A DNA stretch of 36,788 nt. Origin: an uncultured Mycoplasmatota bacterium (GTDB taxonomy: Bacteria > Bacillota_I > Bacilli_A > RF39 > UBA660). The notes beneath the pieces are model-generated. The model did not search any database, had not been told where the DNA came from, and saw nothing but the letters and a program-made list of their open reading frames with translations. Location of the stretch: NCBI GenBank assembly GCA_900547465.1, contig URHJ01000013.1, forward strand, positions 1 through 36,788. Reading direction: 5' to 3'. Positions 1-8,331 of the stretch are shown piece after piece (position 1 is the first letter of the stretch; each line of letters begins with the position of its first letter). A program made the translations under genes and the position numbers.

Positions 1-47
1 AATACCATTAATATAAAGCCAAGTAAGAAACAAAATACCCTCATCAT
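1..47 (-). CDS. 5' end of an unknown exported or membrane protein (partial)
   Basis: Only the first 15 full codons lie in the window. They read MMRVFCFLLGFILMV, a short basic start followed by a hydrophobic run, which looks like a signal peptide or membrane anchor. An AAGGAGT ribosome site at 55-61 is spaced well for this ATG. A hairpin terminator of the preceding gene and a possible promoter lie just upstream. The function cannot be judged because the rest is outside the window. Confidence 0.55.
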   Translation of the reverse strand, partial: MMRVFCFLLGFILMV

Positions 48-88
48 AATTTTGACTCCTTACTTAAATTTATGAAACATCTATTTAT

Positions 89-119
89 AGTATACGAATA
101 TTTGTTTTGTTTATACGAA
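89..119 (-). promoter_or_regulatory. Possible promoter with 8-bp direct repeats
   Basis: In the gap before the partial gene, an AGTATA on the plus strand (TATACT on the minus strand, 89-94) could be a -10 box. The octamer TATACGAA occurs at 91-98 and again at 112-119, exactly 21 bp apart, about two helical turns. The -35 match is weak. Direct repeats at this spacing over a -10 box are compatible with an operator, but this is inference. Confidence 0.3.
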
Positions 120-147
120 AAAGAAAGTAGAATTTAGTCTACTTTCT
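117..147 (-). terminator. Intrinsic terminator of the rmuC operon
   Basis: A 10-bp perfect stem (122-131 pairs with 138-147) with a 6-nt loop is followed on the minus strand by a run of T (121-117). It overlaps the last codons and stop of rmuC. Confidence 0.8.
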
Positions 148-1207
148 CTGTTGTTAGTTTTGCTACCTCAACTTGATTAATTGTTTGAAATTTTTTTGTT
201 ATTTTATCAGTAGTTATTGATACATTTTCAATATCTTTATTAACAGTTTGAATACTTCTAGATAATTTATCCCAACGTTCTTTGTATCTTGCAAACTCTA
301 GTCCTAGTTTATTTAATTCTTCATGGATAATAGATGTATATTTATCTCTTTCCATATTTTTGATAATCATTTCTATGACAGTTAATGTAGAGATTAATGT
401 TGTTGGTGAAGTAATCCAAACTTTTTTCTTATATGAATATTCAATAATATCTGGATGGTAGGCATTAATTTCTGCAAAAATTGCTTCTGCTGGTAAAAAC
501 ATTATAGCTTGATCTGATGTTTCACCTGGTATTATGTATTTAGTGCTAATGGCATCTATATGTTTTTTTACATCTATTTTAAACAATTTTTCATATCTAT
601 CTCGTTCTTCTTGAGATAATGTTTTATCAACCATTAATTGATAATGCTCTAATGGAAATTTAGAATCTATGGCTATTGTACCTAATGGTGATGGAGCAAA
701 TAAGCAGCAGTCAGCAATATATTTATTACTCATTGTATATTGTAATTTATAAATTTTATCATTATTTTCACCAAAGACACTAGTTAGGATATGTTTTAAA
801 TTGACTTCTCCAAATATTCCTCTACTCTTCTTATCTGTTAAAATACTCTGTAATGATACTATATCCGTAGATAAATGCTCTATCTTTTTTTGTGCCTCAT
901 CTATCTTTGATAATCTCTCTATTACAGACATAAATGTTTTATTTGTTTTTTCAAAGTTTTGATCCAAGCGTTCATTTACTTTTTCATTAATCGCAAGTAG
1001 TCTTCTTTCAACTTGCTCATTTAAATTGGTAAAGTCTTCATTCATATTTTTTGTTAAATCAGATTTAAATTCACCCAATTCTTTAACCATGCCAACTTCT
1101 AATTTTCCAAGTCTTTCAGTTATATTTGACTCATTTATATTTTTAAATAAAGAAATTACTATTAATACTAAATTAACAATTAGTAATCCTATTATAATAT
1201 AATCCAT
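134..1207 (-). CDS. rmuC: RmuC family DNA recombination/repair protein
   Basis: RmuC proteins have a nuclease-like fold and limit inversions at short inverted repeats in E. coli; the biochemical role is still poorly defined. This 357-residue protein has the family layout: an N-terminal membrane anchor (residues 3-21), a long Glu/Lys-rich coiled coil (about 30-125), then the conserved domain with KSRGIFGEV near 128 and the core stretch IAIDSKFPLEHY near 180. A second conserved block, WITSPTTLISTL, lies near 268. An AGGTGG ribosome site precedes the ATG. It starts 8 bp after the TVP38-type gene and is probably cotranscribed with it. A hairpin terminator overlaps its end. Family assignment is secure; function in this organism is by homology. 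Confidence 0.92.
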   Translation of the reverse strand: MDYIIIGLLIVNLVLIVISLFKNINESNITERLGKLEVGMVKELGEFKSDLTKNMNEDFTNLNEQVERRLLAINEKVNERLDQNFEKTNKTFMSVIERLSKIDEAQKKIEHLSTDIVSLQSILTDKKSRGIFGEVNLKHILTSVFGENNDKIYKLQYTMSNKYIADCCLFAPSPLGTIAIDSKFPLEHYQLMVDKTLSQEERDRYEKLFKIDVKKHIDAISTKYIIPGETSDQAIMFLPAEAIFAEINAYHPDIIEYSYKKKVWITSPTTLISTLTVIEMIIKNMERDKYTSIIHEELNKLGLEFARYKERWDKLSRSIQTVNKDIENVSITTDKITKKFQTINQVEVAKLTTEKVD

Positions 1208-1215
1208 TTTACCAC

Positions 1216-1785
1216 CTACTCTATCTTCATTTTTTTACTAACTATTTTTGATATGACATACGCTATTATAATAAATACTGAAACTATCATTATTGTTTTT
1301 ATATCAGTAATACTTTCTAGTAAACTTTTACCAATACATCCCCAGAAAATAACCATAAATATTTTACCAATCAGTATAGCAGTAATGAATTTTCGCTTAC
1401 TCATATTAATAACTCCACAAGCTATGTTTATTAAAAATGCGGGAGTAAATGGTAAGGCAATTAATACTACTAAATTAGAAAACTCTATTGTTTTCATTTT
1501 CTTGATAACTTTTTCTAGTTTTTTACTAGCTAATATGTTTTTTAGTATATTTTTAGATAAAAACTTATAAAAAGAAAAAGCTAAGTAACAGCCAAAGCAA
1601 GTAGATAACCATGAAATAATAATTCCAATAATTAAGCCAAATGCATTAATATTTAAGGCAATGAAAACTCCTAATGGTAATGCTGGAATAATAGATTCTA
1701 GTACAACTAAAAAAACTCCTAATAATATTCCTGTATTTTGTAATAATGTTGTTAAATATGCTACTGCGTCGTTTACTATTTCCAA
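1216..1785 (-). CDS. TVP38/TMEM64 (VTT domain, DedA-like) membrane protein
   Basis: A polytopic membrane protein of about 189 residues with roughly five or six hydrophobic segments. It has the VTT features: a Gly/Pro-containing block around PALPLGVFIALNINAFG and a later FTPAFLINIACGVINMSKRKF block, where the family keeps the P-x-x-x-x-N-x-x-x-G pattern. Relatives include DedA proteins, some of which flip undecaprenyl phosphate or phosphatidylethanolamine; the substrate here is unknown. A longer reading would start at a GTG at 1794, but that GTG is part of the AGGTGA ribosome site, so the TTG at 1785 (spacing 5) is the better start. It precedes rmuC by 8 bp. Confidence 0.8.
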   Translation of the reverse strand: MEIVNDAVAYLTTLLQNTGILLGVFLVVLESIIPALPLGVFIALNINAFGLIIGIIISWLSTCFGCYLAFSFYKFLSKNILKNILASKKLEKVIKKMKTIEFSNLVVLIALPFTPAFLINIACGVINMSKRKFITAILIGKIFMVIFWGCIGKSLLESITDIKTIMIVSVFIIIAYVISKIVSKKMKIE

Positions 1786-1802
1786 TCTTATCACCTATTA
1801 GT

Positions 1803-1831
1803 ATTATAGTATAAAATTGTTATTTTTAAAA
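1803..1831 (-). promoter_or_regulatory. Predicted promoter for the TVP38-type gene and rmuC
   Basis: The minus strand reads TTTTAA (1826-1831), a 17-nt spacer, then TATAAT (1803-1808), about 15 nt before the AGGTGA ribosome site. The -10 box is perfect and the -35 is weak. Confidence 0.5.
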
Positions 1832-1862
1832 GAAAATAACGTAATAATATGTTACGTTATTT
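1825..1862 (-). terminator. Intrinsic terminator after the rhodanese gene
   Basis: A perfect 11-bp stem (1834-1844 with 1852-1862, 7-nt loop) is followed on the minus strand by a T-rich tract. It lies 14 bp past the rhodanese stop and just upstream of the next predicted promoter. The stem contains only two G/C pairs. Confidence 0.65.
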
Positions 1863-1875
1863 ACATAATTTTATA

Positions 1876-2166
1876 TCAATCATTATTTTTATATGATTGA
1901 TAACCACCAATCAAATTAACTGCATCATATCCATTATTTCTTAAAAATGAACATAATCTTGAACTTGTTGAACCATAATTACAGAAAATATAATACTTAT
2001 CATTCTTATTTAGATATCTTTTATAATTGGCAATTAAAGTATTTACAGGAATATTTATAGCATTAGCTATTGTTCCACTTTGATATTGAATTTGATCTCT
2101 TATATCAATCAAATTGATGTTTTCATTTTTTAGTTTTTCTCTCAATTTCCTATTTGTAATATTCAC
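1876..2166 (-). CDS. Single-domain rhodanese-like protein
   Basis: A 96-residue cytosolic protein made of one rhodanese fold, the small stand-alone type that binds or transfers sulfane sulfur. It has the N-terminal NLIDIRDQIQYQSGTIANAINIP block (the D-x-R and G-x-I-x-x-A-x-N-I-P pattern) and the active-site loop starting at Cys69 in IFCNYGSTSSR. It ends with the usual GGYQSY motif. Most active rhodaneses have Arg at the sixth loop position (C-x-x-G-x-R-S). Here that position is Thr and an Arg sits three residues later, so activity may differ. The start codon is GTG, supported by a GAGGTG ribosome site 8 nt upstream. It is followed by its own terminator and looks monocistronic. Confidence 0.85.
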   Translation of the reverse strand: MNITNRKLREKLKNENINLIDIRDQIQYQSGTIANAINIPVNTLIANYKRYLNKNDKYYIFCNYGSTSSRLCSFLRNNGYDAVNLIGGYQSYKNND

Positions 2167-2186
2167 TTTTACTACACCTCAATGTA

Positions 2187-2214
2187 TATTATGCAAAAAA
2201 AAGAATCTATCAAA
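2187..2214 (-). promoter_or_regulatory. Possible promoter for the rhodanese gene
   Basis: The minus strand reads TTGATA, 16 nt, then TAATAT shortly before the GAGGTG ribosome site. The -35 box would lie inside the terminator hairpin of the secretion cluster and the spacer would include its T tract, so this is a tentative call. Confidence 0.3.
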
Positions 2215-2224
2215 TGATAGAATC
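2195..2224 (-). terminator. Intrinsic terminator at the end of the Tad/T4SS cluster
   Basis: A hairpin (2203-2224; six inner base pairs, one mismatch, two outer pairs, AAAT loop) is followed on the minus strand by eight T residues (2202-2195). It lies directly after the last gene of the long cluster and marks its 3' end. Confidence 0.75.
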
Positions 2225-2228
2225 CTAG

Positions 2229-3521
2229 TTATCTTATAATATATGGATTATTCTGAGTTCCTTTTCCTTTTTCTAGCATTACTTTGTCTGATAAATGAAT
2301 GATAGGTCTTATGTAATTTGTTTCAGATGCTTCTGTACTTCCAACATATCCTAAATATAGCATATATGCCAAATCTGATTCTTCTGAGTCACCATTGGCA
2401 AACCATGTTGAAGAACCTTCTGATATATAATTATAATTTTGACAACTTGGTGATGTTGTTGTTGTGCAGTTTGGATCTATAGAAGCATTTAAAAAATCAT
2501 AAACTGGTAATAATCCTATTTTTGTATCATAGGTGGTTGAGCAATCAGTTGAACCATCCCTAGATGTGTCAGATTCACTTCTTTTTCCAACGCAACTTTT
2601 AAATTCCACTGTTTTTGCTTTATCTTCTTTTGTTAAAAACTTTTCTTCTTGTGTATATTCATAATAATTGTACTTATCTTCTACTTCACGGCCTATTTTT
2701 CCTTTATAATAGTAATCTAAAATGTCGGAAATTTTACTATTCCTATAATCGTTTATACCTGAATTATTTTCATAAATTTTATTATATCTATCATCCCATG
2801 GGAATTCATTTTCACTTGCATTTTCTTGTATCAAAACTACTTCATTATTTTTAGTAACTTTAACAATTCTAAATATTCTTTCAGAATCACTAAATTTAAC
2901 ATAATTATTTACATTTGAACCTCTATAAATATATTCGTCATTATATAAATACAATCCATATCCACTTGTTACTAAATTCTTTTTATTTTTTATTGCATCA
3001 TAGAATGTAGTTGTTTCATAGTCATTTCCACACTTTAAGTATGGAGTATAGGTGTATTCTTTATTTGATACTTTATCAACGGTAACGTTTCCTTTACAAT
3101 TTTGATCCTTAAGATAATAATCTAACTCTTTCATTTTTTTATTTTCAACTAAAATCGTAGTAGTAGCTTCTATTGATTCATCAGTTGTTTTTGGTAATTT
3201 TTTTGGGTAATCTTCAAAATAAGATACAGCTGCTTCTTTCATTATATCTTCTACTTCAGCATATGTGTAATCTTTTTTGGAAAATAAAGAAAGTATAAAT
3301 CCTAGTCCTAAAACTATTATTAAACCAATTATGACAATTCCAAATAACTTTAGCATTTTGGCACGAAATTGTTCTTGTTCTATTTTTGATTGATTATCAT
3401 TATCGCTTGCTATTGTTTCTTCTTCTGTTTCATATTCTAAATTTTCTTTTTCTTCTGAATCGTTTTCCAATGCATCTTCAAATTCTTTATTTTGAAAATT
3501 TTTTTGTGAATTATTATTCAT
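2229..3521 (-). CDS. Membrane-anchored modular surface protein (distal paralogue)
   Basis: 430 residues. Residues 1-58 are acidic and predicted cytosolic, 60-82 form one membrane segment, and the rest should be outside the cell. An N-terminal module (about 88-165) carries AAVSYFEDYPKKLP and ends in YLKCG. A C-terminal module (about 195-430) begins YIYRGSNVNNYVKF and ends with IRPIIHLSDKV followed by GKGTQNNPYIIR. The same two modules occur in the protein encoded at 24105-25871, so the cluster is bookended by paralogues. The N-module resembles the globular part of type IV pilin-like proteins in related genomes, from memory. There are six Cys, and no sorting signal or C-terminal membrane segment. 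It lies 14 bp after virD4 and is the last gene before the terminator. A role as a surface or pilus-tip adhesin is inference. Confidence 0.8.
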   Translation of the reverse strand: MNNNSQKNFQNKEFEDALENDSEEKENLEYETEEETIASDNDNQSKIEQEQFRAKMLKLFGIVIIGLIIVLGLGFILSLFSKKDYTYAEVEDIMKEAAVSYFEDYPKKLPKTTDESIEATTTILVENKKMKELDYYLKDQNCKGNVTVDKVSNKEYTYTPYLKCGNDYETTTFYDAIKNKKNLVTSGYGLYLYNDEYIYRGSNVNNYVKFSDSERIFRIVKVTKNNEVVLIQENASENEFPWDDRYNKIYENNSGINDYRNSKISDILDYYYKGKIGREVEDKYNYYEYTQEEKFLTKEDKAKTVEFKSCVGKRSESDTSRDGSTDCSTTYDTKIGLLPVYDFLNASIDPNCTTTTSPSCQNYNYISEGSSTWFANGDSEESDLAYMLYLGYVGSTEASETNYIRPIIHLSDKVMLEKGKGTQNNPYIIR

Positions 3522-3535
3522 ATTTTACCTCTTTT

Positions 3536-5653
3536 CTAGTTATCAAAGAAATCATCAAAGAAATCATCATCGTCATCGTCGTCATCATCTAAACTTATTT
3601 CAGGTTGCTTTAGTTCTATATTTTGAATAACTTCTTTATCCTCATCACCAATAACTTCTATTTTTTCATTTTCTTTCTTTTCTTCTTTTTCTTTATTATT
3701 TCTTCTTTCTTCTTCTTCTAATTCAGCTATTTTTGCATCTATTTTCTTAACTAATTCATCAACATTAAACTCATCATCATCATTTTTCTTTTCAGGTTCT
3801 CTTGGGATACTAAATGGAACATTTTTTTGTGGTACATTATTAAAATCTGGTTGATCCATCATTTTATTAAATAATGGATTTGAATTAAATGGTGGTGTTT
3901 TTACTGGTTCATCATCTGCTTGATTCATCATTTCTAATAATTTTTTCTTTTTTTCACTTTTTACATATTCCTTGATATCAAAAGTATGAACTTTATGTTT
4001 TTTTCTTATAGGATATTTAGCTTGTGGATATTTCTTACCCCAATTTATTTTATAATCCGGTGTAAATGTAGTTTTAAATGGATTCATACGAAGTCTCATT
4101 ATGATTACATCATTTTCTTTCATACGTTGTAAGTCTGAAACGGTTACTAGTGGAGTGGAAGCGGTTTTGTCATTCTTTTTAGATTTTACCTCACCACACA
4201 TTTTAGAAATTTCCTCTAAAGCTTTCAATTCTGTTGTTACTAGGTAAATTAAGTTACCACAGTTACCACGTAAAGTCTCAGCATCTTCCTTACCATAGAC
4301 ACTATCTAATTGAGCAAAGTTTTGAATAATCATTGTAAATCTAATCTGACGGGAACGTGCAGCAGTTATCATTGTGGTAACATCTTTAAGAGGGGGCATA
4401 TTAGCAAACTCATCAAGTAAGAAATTTGTCCTAACAGGTAATTTACCACCATGCTTTTGTGCACTGGCTATTAAAGTTTCATATATTTGCTTTAATAAAA
4501 TCGTAACTAAAGAGTGATATGTCTTTTTTTCATCTTGAATTACTATAAAAACTGCAGTTGGTCTTTCACCTATTGTTTCTAAGTCTATATCACTATATGA
4601 CAACATTTCACTTAAATTTTCACGTGAAGCGAAAAGTTTAACTTTTTGACGAAATACGGATAGAATGCTTCCTTTAGTTTCATTTGGAGCGGTTATTGTT
4701 GCTGAAACATTAATAGATGCTGCTGAAGTTGGATCTTTAGCGTTAAAGTATTCTTTGATATAAGTAGAACCTCCAAATTTATCTTCCCCAACTGTGCTCA
4801 TTAAATTAATACTATTAATGTTAATTTCATCTTCCTTAGCATCTTCAAATAAAGCTAAAGCAAGTCCAGAAAAGTAATCTGCTGAAACTTTTTCCCAAAA
4901 TGGATCAGCATTTTTATTGGATTCATCATACAAAATATTTAAAGCTAAATCATCTAAAAGCTCTATTGCTTTATCTTGAGCACCAGATTTATACATTTTA
5001 TATGGTAAAGTCATTGGGTTCCACGAGTTACCATTTTGTGGATCACGGAAATTTAATAATAATATTTGATAACCTTTTTCTCTTAGCATTACACTAGTTT
5101 TTTCATAAATTTCACCTTTAGGATCAGTAATGATCATACTTTCACCTTTTTTTGATAAAACTTTGACCGTTGGTAAAATTACAGTTTGGGTTTTACCTGA
5201 ACCAGTTGCACCAATAACTAAAGTATGACTTTCTCCATTATCAACCCAAATATTGTCCTTTTTATACATCAATGGAGTTCCAGCAAATTTAGTTTTTTTA
5301 TCATTAATATTAATTACTTCGACATTTTTTTGATTTTCTATTTCTTTATCTTTTGCCCATCTACTATATCCTTTATCTTTTTTATCCATAGTAAATCCTA
5401 TTCCTTTTTCCATTTCAAAGAATTTTGAACTAACACTCATTATAAGTGCTAAAATGGCCAAGAAATAAAATAATAATGTAGCTGCAATGTATTCTGGTTC
5501 AAAAGCTGGAAAAGGATTTAATCCAGAAAAAGTTCCATCTTTTGCTAATGTAGAAAGATTTACAATGGCGATTGCTATTACATATAATAGAAATATAGAA
5601 AATGATATAAATATTGCTACGTCTTCTTTATCCGCTCTAAATTTCAATTTCAT
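3536..5653 (-). CDS. virD4: VirD4/TraG-type T4SS coupling protein
   Basis: The coupling ATPase that recruits substrates to a type IV secretion channel at the inner face of the membrane. 705 residues: two N-terminal membrane segments (about 12-33 and 56-75), then a cytosolic RecA-like ATPase. Walker A is GATGSGKT at 148-155 and Walker B is FLLDEFANMP near 412, followed by the TraG/VirD4-type ITAARSRQIRFTMIIQNFAQL block. Family length is usually 550-700. The extra C-terminal 120 residues are charged and end in a run of nine Asp plus FFDDFF repeats, which may be a substrate- or partner-binding tail (inference). An 84-bp gap with a possible 18-codon leader separates it from the gene upstream. No relaxase is encoded nearby. 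Confidence 0.93.
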   Translation of the reverse strand: MKLKFRADKEDVAIFISFSIFLLYVIAIAIVNLSTLAKDGTFSGLNPFPAFEPEYIAATLLFYFLAILALIMSVSSKFFEMEKGIGFTMDKKDKGYSRWAKDKEIENQKNVEVININDKKTKFAGTPLMYKKDNIWVDNGESHTLVIGATGSGKTQTVILPTVKVLSKKGESMIITDPKGEIYEKTSVMLREKGYQILLLNFRDPQNGNSWNPMTLPYKMYKSGAQDKAIELLDDLALNILYDESNKNADPFWEKVSADYFSGLALALFEDAKEDEININSINLMSTVGEDKFGGSTYIKEYFNAKDPTSAASINVSATITAPNETKGSILSVFRQKVKLFASRENLSEMLSYSDIDLETIGERPTAVFIVIQDEKKTYHSLVTILLKQIYETLIASAQKHGGKLPVRTNFLLDEFANMPPLKDVTTMITAARSRQIRFTMIIQNFAQLDSVYGKEDAETLRGNCGNLIYLVTTELKALEEISKMCGEVKSKKNDKTASTPLVTVSDLQRMKENDVIIMRLRMNPFKTTFTPDYKINWGKKYPQAKYPIRKKHKVHTFDIKEYVKSEKKKKLLEMMNQADDEPVKTPPFNSNPLFNKMMDQPDFNNVPQKNVPFSIPREPEKKNDDDEFNVDELVKKIDAKIAELEEEERRNNKEKEEKKENEKIEVIGDEDKEVIQNIELKQPEISLDDDDDDDDDFFDDFFDN

Positions 5654-5693
5654 AAAAGATTACTCCCTTTCTTCTTGCTATATATATTAGCAT
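5637..5693 (-). CDS. Possible 18-codon leader ORF before virD4
   Basis: The minus strand shows a near-perfect GGAGGGG ribosome site, 5 nt, then ATG and an 18-residue reading frame (MLIYIARRKGVIFYEIEI). It stops at a TAG 17 nt inside virD4, in another frame. The ribosome site is stronger than that of virD4 itself. It could couple virD4 translation to that of the leader, or be chance. Nothing else supports it. Confidence 0.3.
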   Translation of the reverse strand: MLIYIARRKGVIFYEIEI

Positions 5694-5737
5694 AAAATCC
5701 CCTCCAAAACAATAAATTTTAAAATATCATAGTTATA

Positions 5738-6529
5738 TTAACTACTAATTTTAACTTTTTTAAAGTTATCTGAATTTAACTGTTGATATAAAAGTACCGA
5801 TTCTGTTGGAGTGTCAGAATCTATTCCAATTGTCTTTTTTATGACTAAATACTTATTTCTATTTAATTCAAATAATGTTGACAAATTGTAAACAGGTTCT
5901 TCCATAATTTTGCTATTAGAACTATTTTGATTTAATATTTCTATAATTTCGTCATTTAATTTTATAAATATTAAATTATAGTATTTTGATTTATATTTTT
6001 TATCTATACCAATATTTGAAACGCAAACAACTTCATCCATAACTCCGTTATTGTCAATATCAACTGTAATAACATCATTAGTTATTAAATTACTATAGTC
6101 ATCATAATTGAAGTACTCTGAAATAATTTTTTTGTTTTCATCAGACAGAAAATTATTCTTTTCCAATGTAACTACGTTTATATTAAAATTATCAGAATAT
6201 GCAAATAAATTTCCTTCATAATCAATGTAATCGTTTGCATTATTAAATAAATTCCATGTAGTACCATATTCAAGCTTGTAATTTCCAAATGGCTTATTGT
6301 TTATCAAAACTTTGTATTCTCCATAACTCTCTATTTCTGATGTTGATGCTTTACTCCAAGAGTTATTAGAAAAAGACAATCTAGCAAAATTATCAACAAC
6401 TATATATTTTTTTTCATTATTCTTTGTATTTTTTTCTTCTGTCTTTTTATTTCCAAGAAGAATAACAAATAATGCTACTACATAGACTATAATAATTACC
6501 AGTAATATAATAATCTTATTTTTTTTCAT
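5738..6529 (-). CDS. Unknown membrane-anchored exported protein
   Basis: 263 residues. The N-terminus (MKKNKIIILLVIIIVYVVAL...) is a signal anchor, and the remaining 230 residues are polar and predicted extracellular. I recognise no family. Near residue 158 the stretch VDIDNNGVMDEVVCVSN looks like an FG-GAP/VCBS-type calcium loop (D-x-D-x-N-G), which often occurs in surface proteins. There is no LPxTG motif and no lipobox Cys. It sits between the wall hydrolase and virD4 and is spaced 15 bp from the former, so it is probably an accessory surface component of the T4SS. That role rests on context only. Confidence 0.7.
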   Translation of the reverse strand: MKKNKIIILLVIIIVYVVALFVILLGNKKTEEKNTKNNEKKYIVVDNFARLSFSNNSWSKASTSEIESYGEYKVLINNKPFGNYKLEYGTTWNLFNNANDYIDYEGNLFAYSDNFNINVVTLEKNNFLSDENKKIISEYFNYDDYSNLITNDVITVDIDNNGVMDEVVCVSNIGIDKKYKSKYYNLIFIKLNDEIIEILNQNSSNSKIMEEPVYNLSTLFELNRNKYLVIKKTIGIDSDTPTESVLLYQQLNSDNFKKVKISS

Positions 6530-6544
6530 ATTTATTTTCCTTTT

Positions 6545-8305
6545 CTATTTGTATGGTCTGCAAAAATATGATCCTACTCCTCTAGTATAACTTTTTACAC
6601 TAACTTGATCTGGCTGTGGATATCTAGATGAATGAGCAGCAAATTGTTTGTTGTTTCCTATATATATAGCAACATGCCCAATATTTTTGTATCTTCCTGG
6701 GTGTGAATATGATCCTTGACTAAAGAAAATCAAATCTCCTGGAGCTAGGTCTTTTTCTTTTATTGCTTTTCCCTTAGATTCACACCATTTGTATTCATCG
6801 GCTGCTACACCTGATATATTAATATTAAAGTGACTATATGTTCTGGTTACTAGAGACGAACAGTCAACAGATGAAGGTCCCATTCTGTTAGTTTGACTAT
6901 ATGAGAAACTATCAAAAGTTTTTACTGCATACTCCGCTGCTTTTTTTCCGATTTCTCCACCACTTGTATCCTTATCAGAAGATTCACATTTATCAGCACC
7001 TATTCCAAAAATATTAGAACGTTGATTTGTCATTGTTTCAACTTGATATAGTGTATAAGCTTTACTATCCTCAGCATTTGTTTTCATACAACTGCTTTCA
7101 GAACAACTTTTTGAACAAGCATTTTTTACAGTCTCAGCCCTTGAAGCACTCATATATTTTTTTACATATGGATAGTAATAACAACCTCCTCTAGATGAAC
7201 TACCAGGACTATACCAATAAGCACCTATATATGCATACCTACTCATCATTGATTCTACACTGTCATACTGAGAAATATTTTTTATATAACCTAAAACTCC
7301 TGCACTAAATGAACTATATGATATACATGCATTATAACCACCGGAATTGGTACATCCCATTCCCCAATAATTATTTTTTGATGCTCCTGGAGAAAATCCT
7401 TCAACAGCTGCTCTTATAACAACCATTTCTGGATTTATATTGTTTTTAACTGAAATATCATAAATTGTATCGGCATTAGCTGCAAAAGTTTTATATCCTA
7501 TAATACCACTCGAGTTGGCCTTTGCTTTTAATTTTTCTGCAAATTGACTTTTTGTTAAACTTGTATTATGAATTGAAATCATACTACAAGTTGTTGAATC
7601 GGATGATTTTTCAACGGTATTTTCTTCTTCTCCTGACTTTCCAGAACCATCAGAGGCAGAAGACATGATACAAGTCATAAATGCAAAGAAAGTAATTAAA
7701 AAGATGGAAGCCATGATAATTGCTGTTATTGATACTACCGGATTTTTTGCAATGATTCCTTTTAAAAATGAATTAGCGCTGAATGGAGCATCAGAAACAC
7801 TTTCATTATTACTTTCTTCTTTTTCATCACCTTTTTGAGATGAGTCACCTGAGAAGCCATCTTTTAATCTTTGAATGAATTTATTCTTTTTGCCTATATC
7901 AGATAAAGCATTAATTCCTTTTGATGATCCAGAATCAGAATCAATTTGACTGTTTGATTGATTAACATCTTGGTTACTTTTGTTACCTAAACTATCAAAT
8001 TTATCTGCTAAGTCTAAAGCACCTGCGTTATTTAATCTTTCTGCAATTTTTCCAATACCAGGATTTTTTTTAACAAAACTATCTCCCATCTTTTGCATCG
8101 CAGCACTGCCAAGTTTTGTATTTGCAAGTTTATCAACAACTTTTCCGCCTTTTCCTCCTGTGAAATAGTTTGCGGCCGCTTTACTAGCCATTTTTCCAAT
8201 TTTTTTATTCACATCTTTTGAAGAACTTCTGTCATTTTTACTATTGCTAGTTTTTGGTTCTTTTCTTTTTGCCTGATATTTTTCATTATTATTTTGATTT
8301 GGCAT
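6545..8305 (-). CDS. VirB1-like wall hydrolase: GH73-type domain plus NlpC/P60 peptidase
   Basis: Peptidoglycan-remodelling enzyme expected to open the wall for the secretion channel. Residues 1-185 are a Lys/Ser/Asn-rich cytosolic region, and about 188-213 form a membrane segment. A lysozyme-like domain (about 260-395) has AAVEGFSPGASKNNYWGMG, matching the catalytic Glu and NN-(F/Y)-G region of GH73 glucosaminidases. A C-terminal NlpC/P60 domain (about 450-586) has Cys in VDCSSLV, His in IGHVAIYIGN and a further His in FAAHSS. An upstream GTG at 8314 lies within the AGGTG ribosome site, so the ATG at 8305 (spacing 6) is chosen. Gram-positive conjugation systems (for example TcpG or CwlT-like proteins) combine such domains. 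The gene lies 26 bp after virB4. Confidence 0.88.
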   Translation of the reverse strand: MPNQNNNEKYQAKRKEPKTSNSKNDRSSSKDVNKKIGKMASKAAANYFTGGKGGKVVDKLANTKLGSAAMQKMGDSFVKKNPGIGKIAERLNNAGALDLADKFDSLGNKSNQDVNQSNSQIDSDSGSSKGINALSDIGKKNKFIQRLKDGFSGDSSQKGDEKEESNNESVSDAPFSANSFLKGIIAKNPVVSITAIIMASIFLITFFAFMTCIMSSASDGSGKSGEEENTVEKSSDSTTCSMISIHNTSLTKSQFAEKLKAKANSSGIIGYKTFAANADTIYDISVKNNINPEMVVIRAAVEGFSPGASKNNYWGMGCTNSGGYNACISYSSFSAGVLGYIKNISQYDSVESMMSRYAYIGAYWYSPGSSSRGGCYYYPYVKKYMSASRAETVKNACSKSCSESSCMKTNAEDSKAYTLYQVETMTNQRSNIFGIGADKCESSDKDTSGGEIGKKAAEYAVKTFDSFSYSQTNRMGPSSVDCSSLVTRTYSHFNINISGVAADEYKWCESKGKAIKEKDLAPGDLIFFSQGSYSHPGRYKNIGHVAIYIGNNKQFAAHSSRYPQPDQVSVKSYTRGVGSYFCRPYK

Positions 8306-8331
8306 AACGGTCACCTACTTCTAATGTTTTT

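Noticed and set aside
3545..3592. Short tandem repeat near the end of virD4
   Set aside because: It simply encodes the Asp/Phe-rich tail with GAT/GAC codons and is explained by coding.
8306..8314. GTG start for the wall hydrolase at 8314
   Set aside because: The GTG lies inside the AGGTG ribosome site of the ATG at 8305. The same artefact appears at 1794 and 32782.
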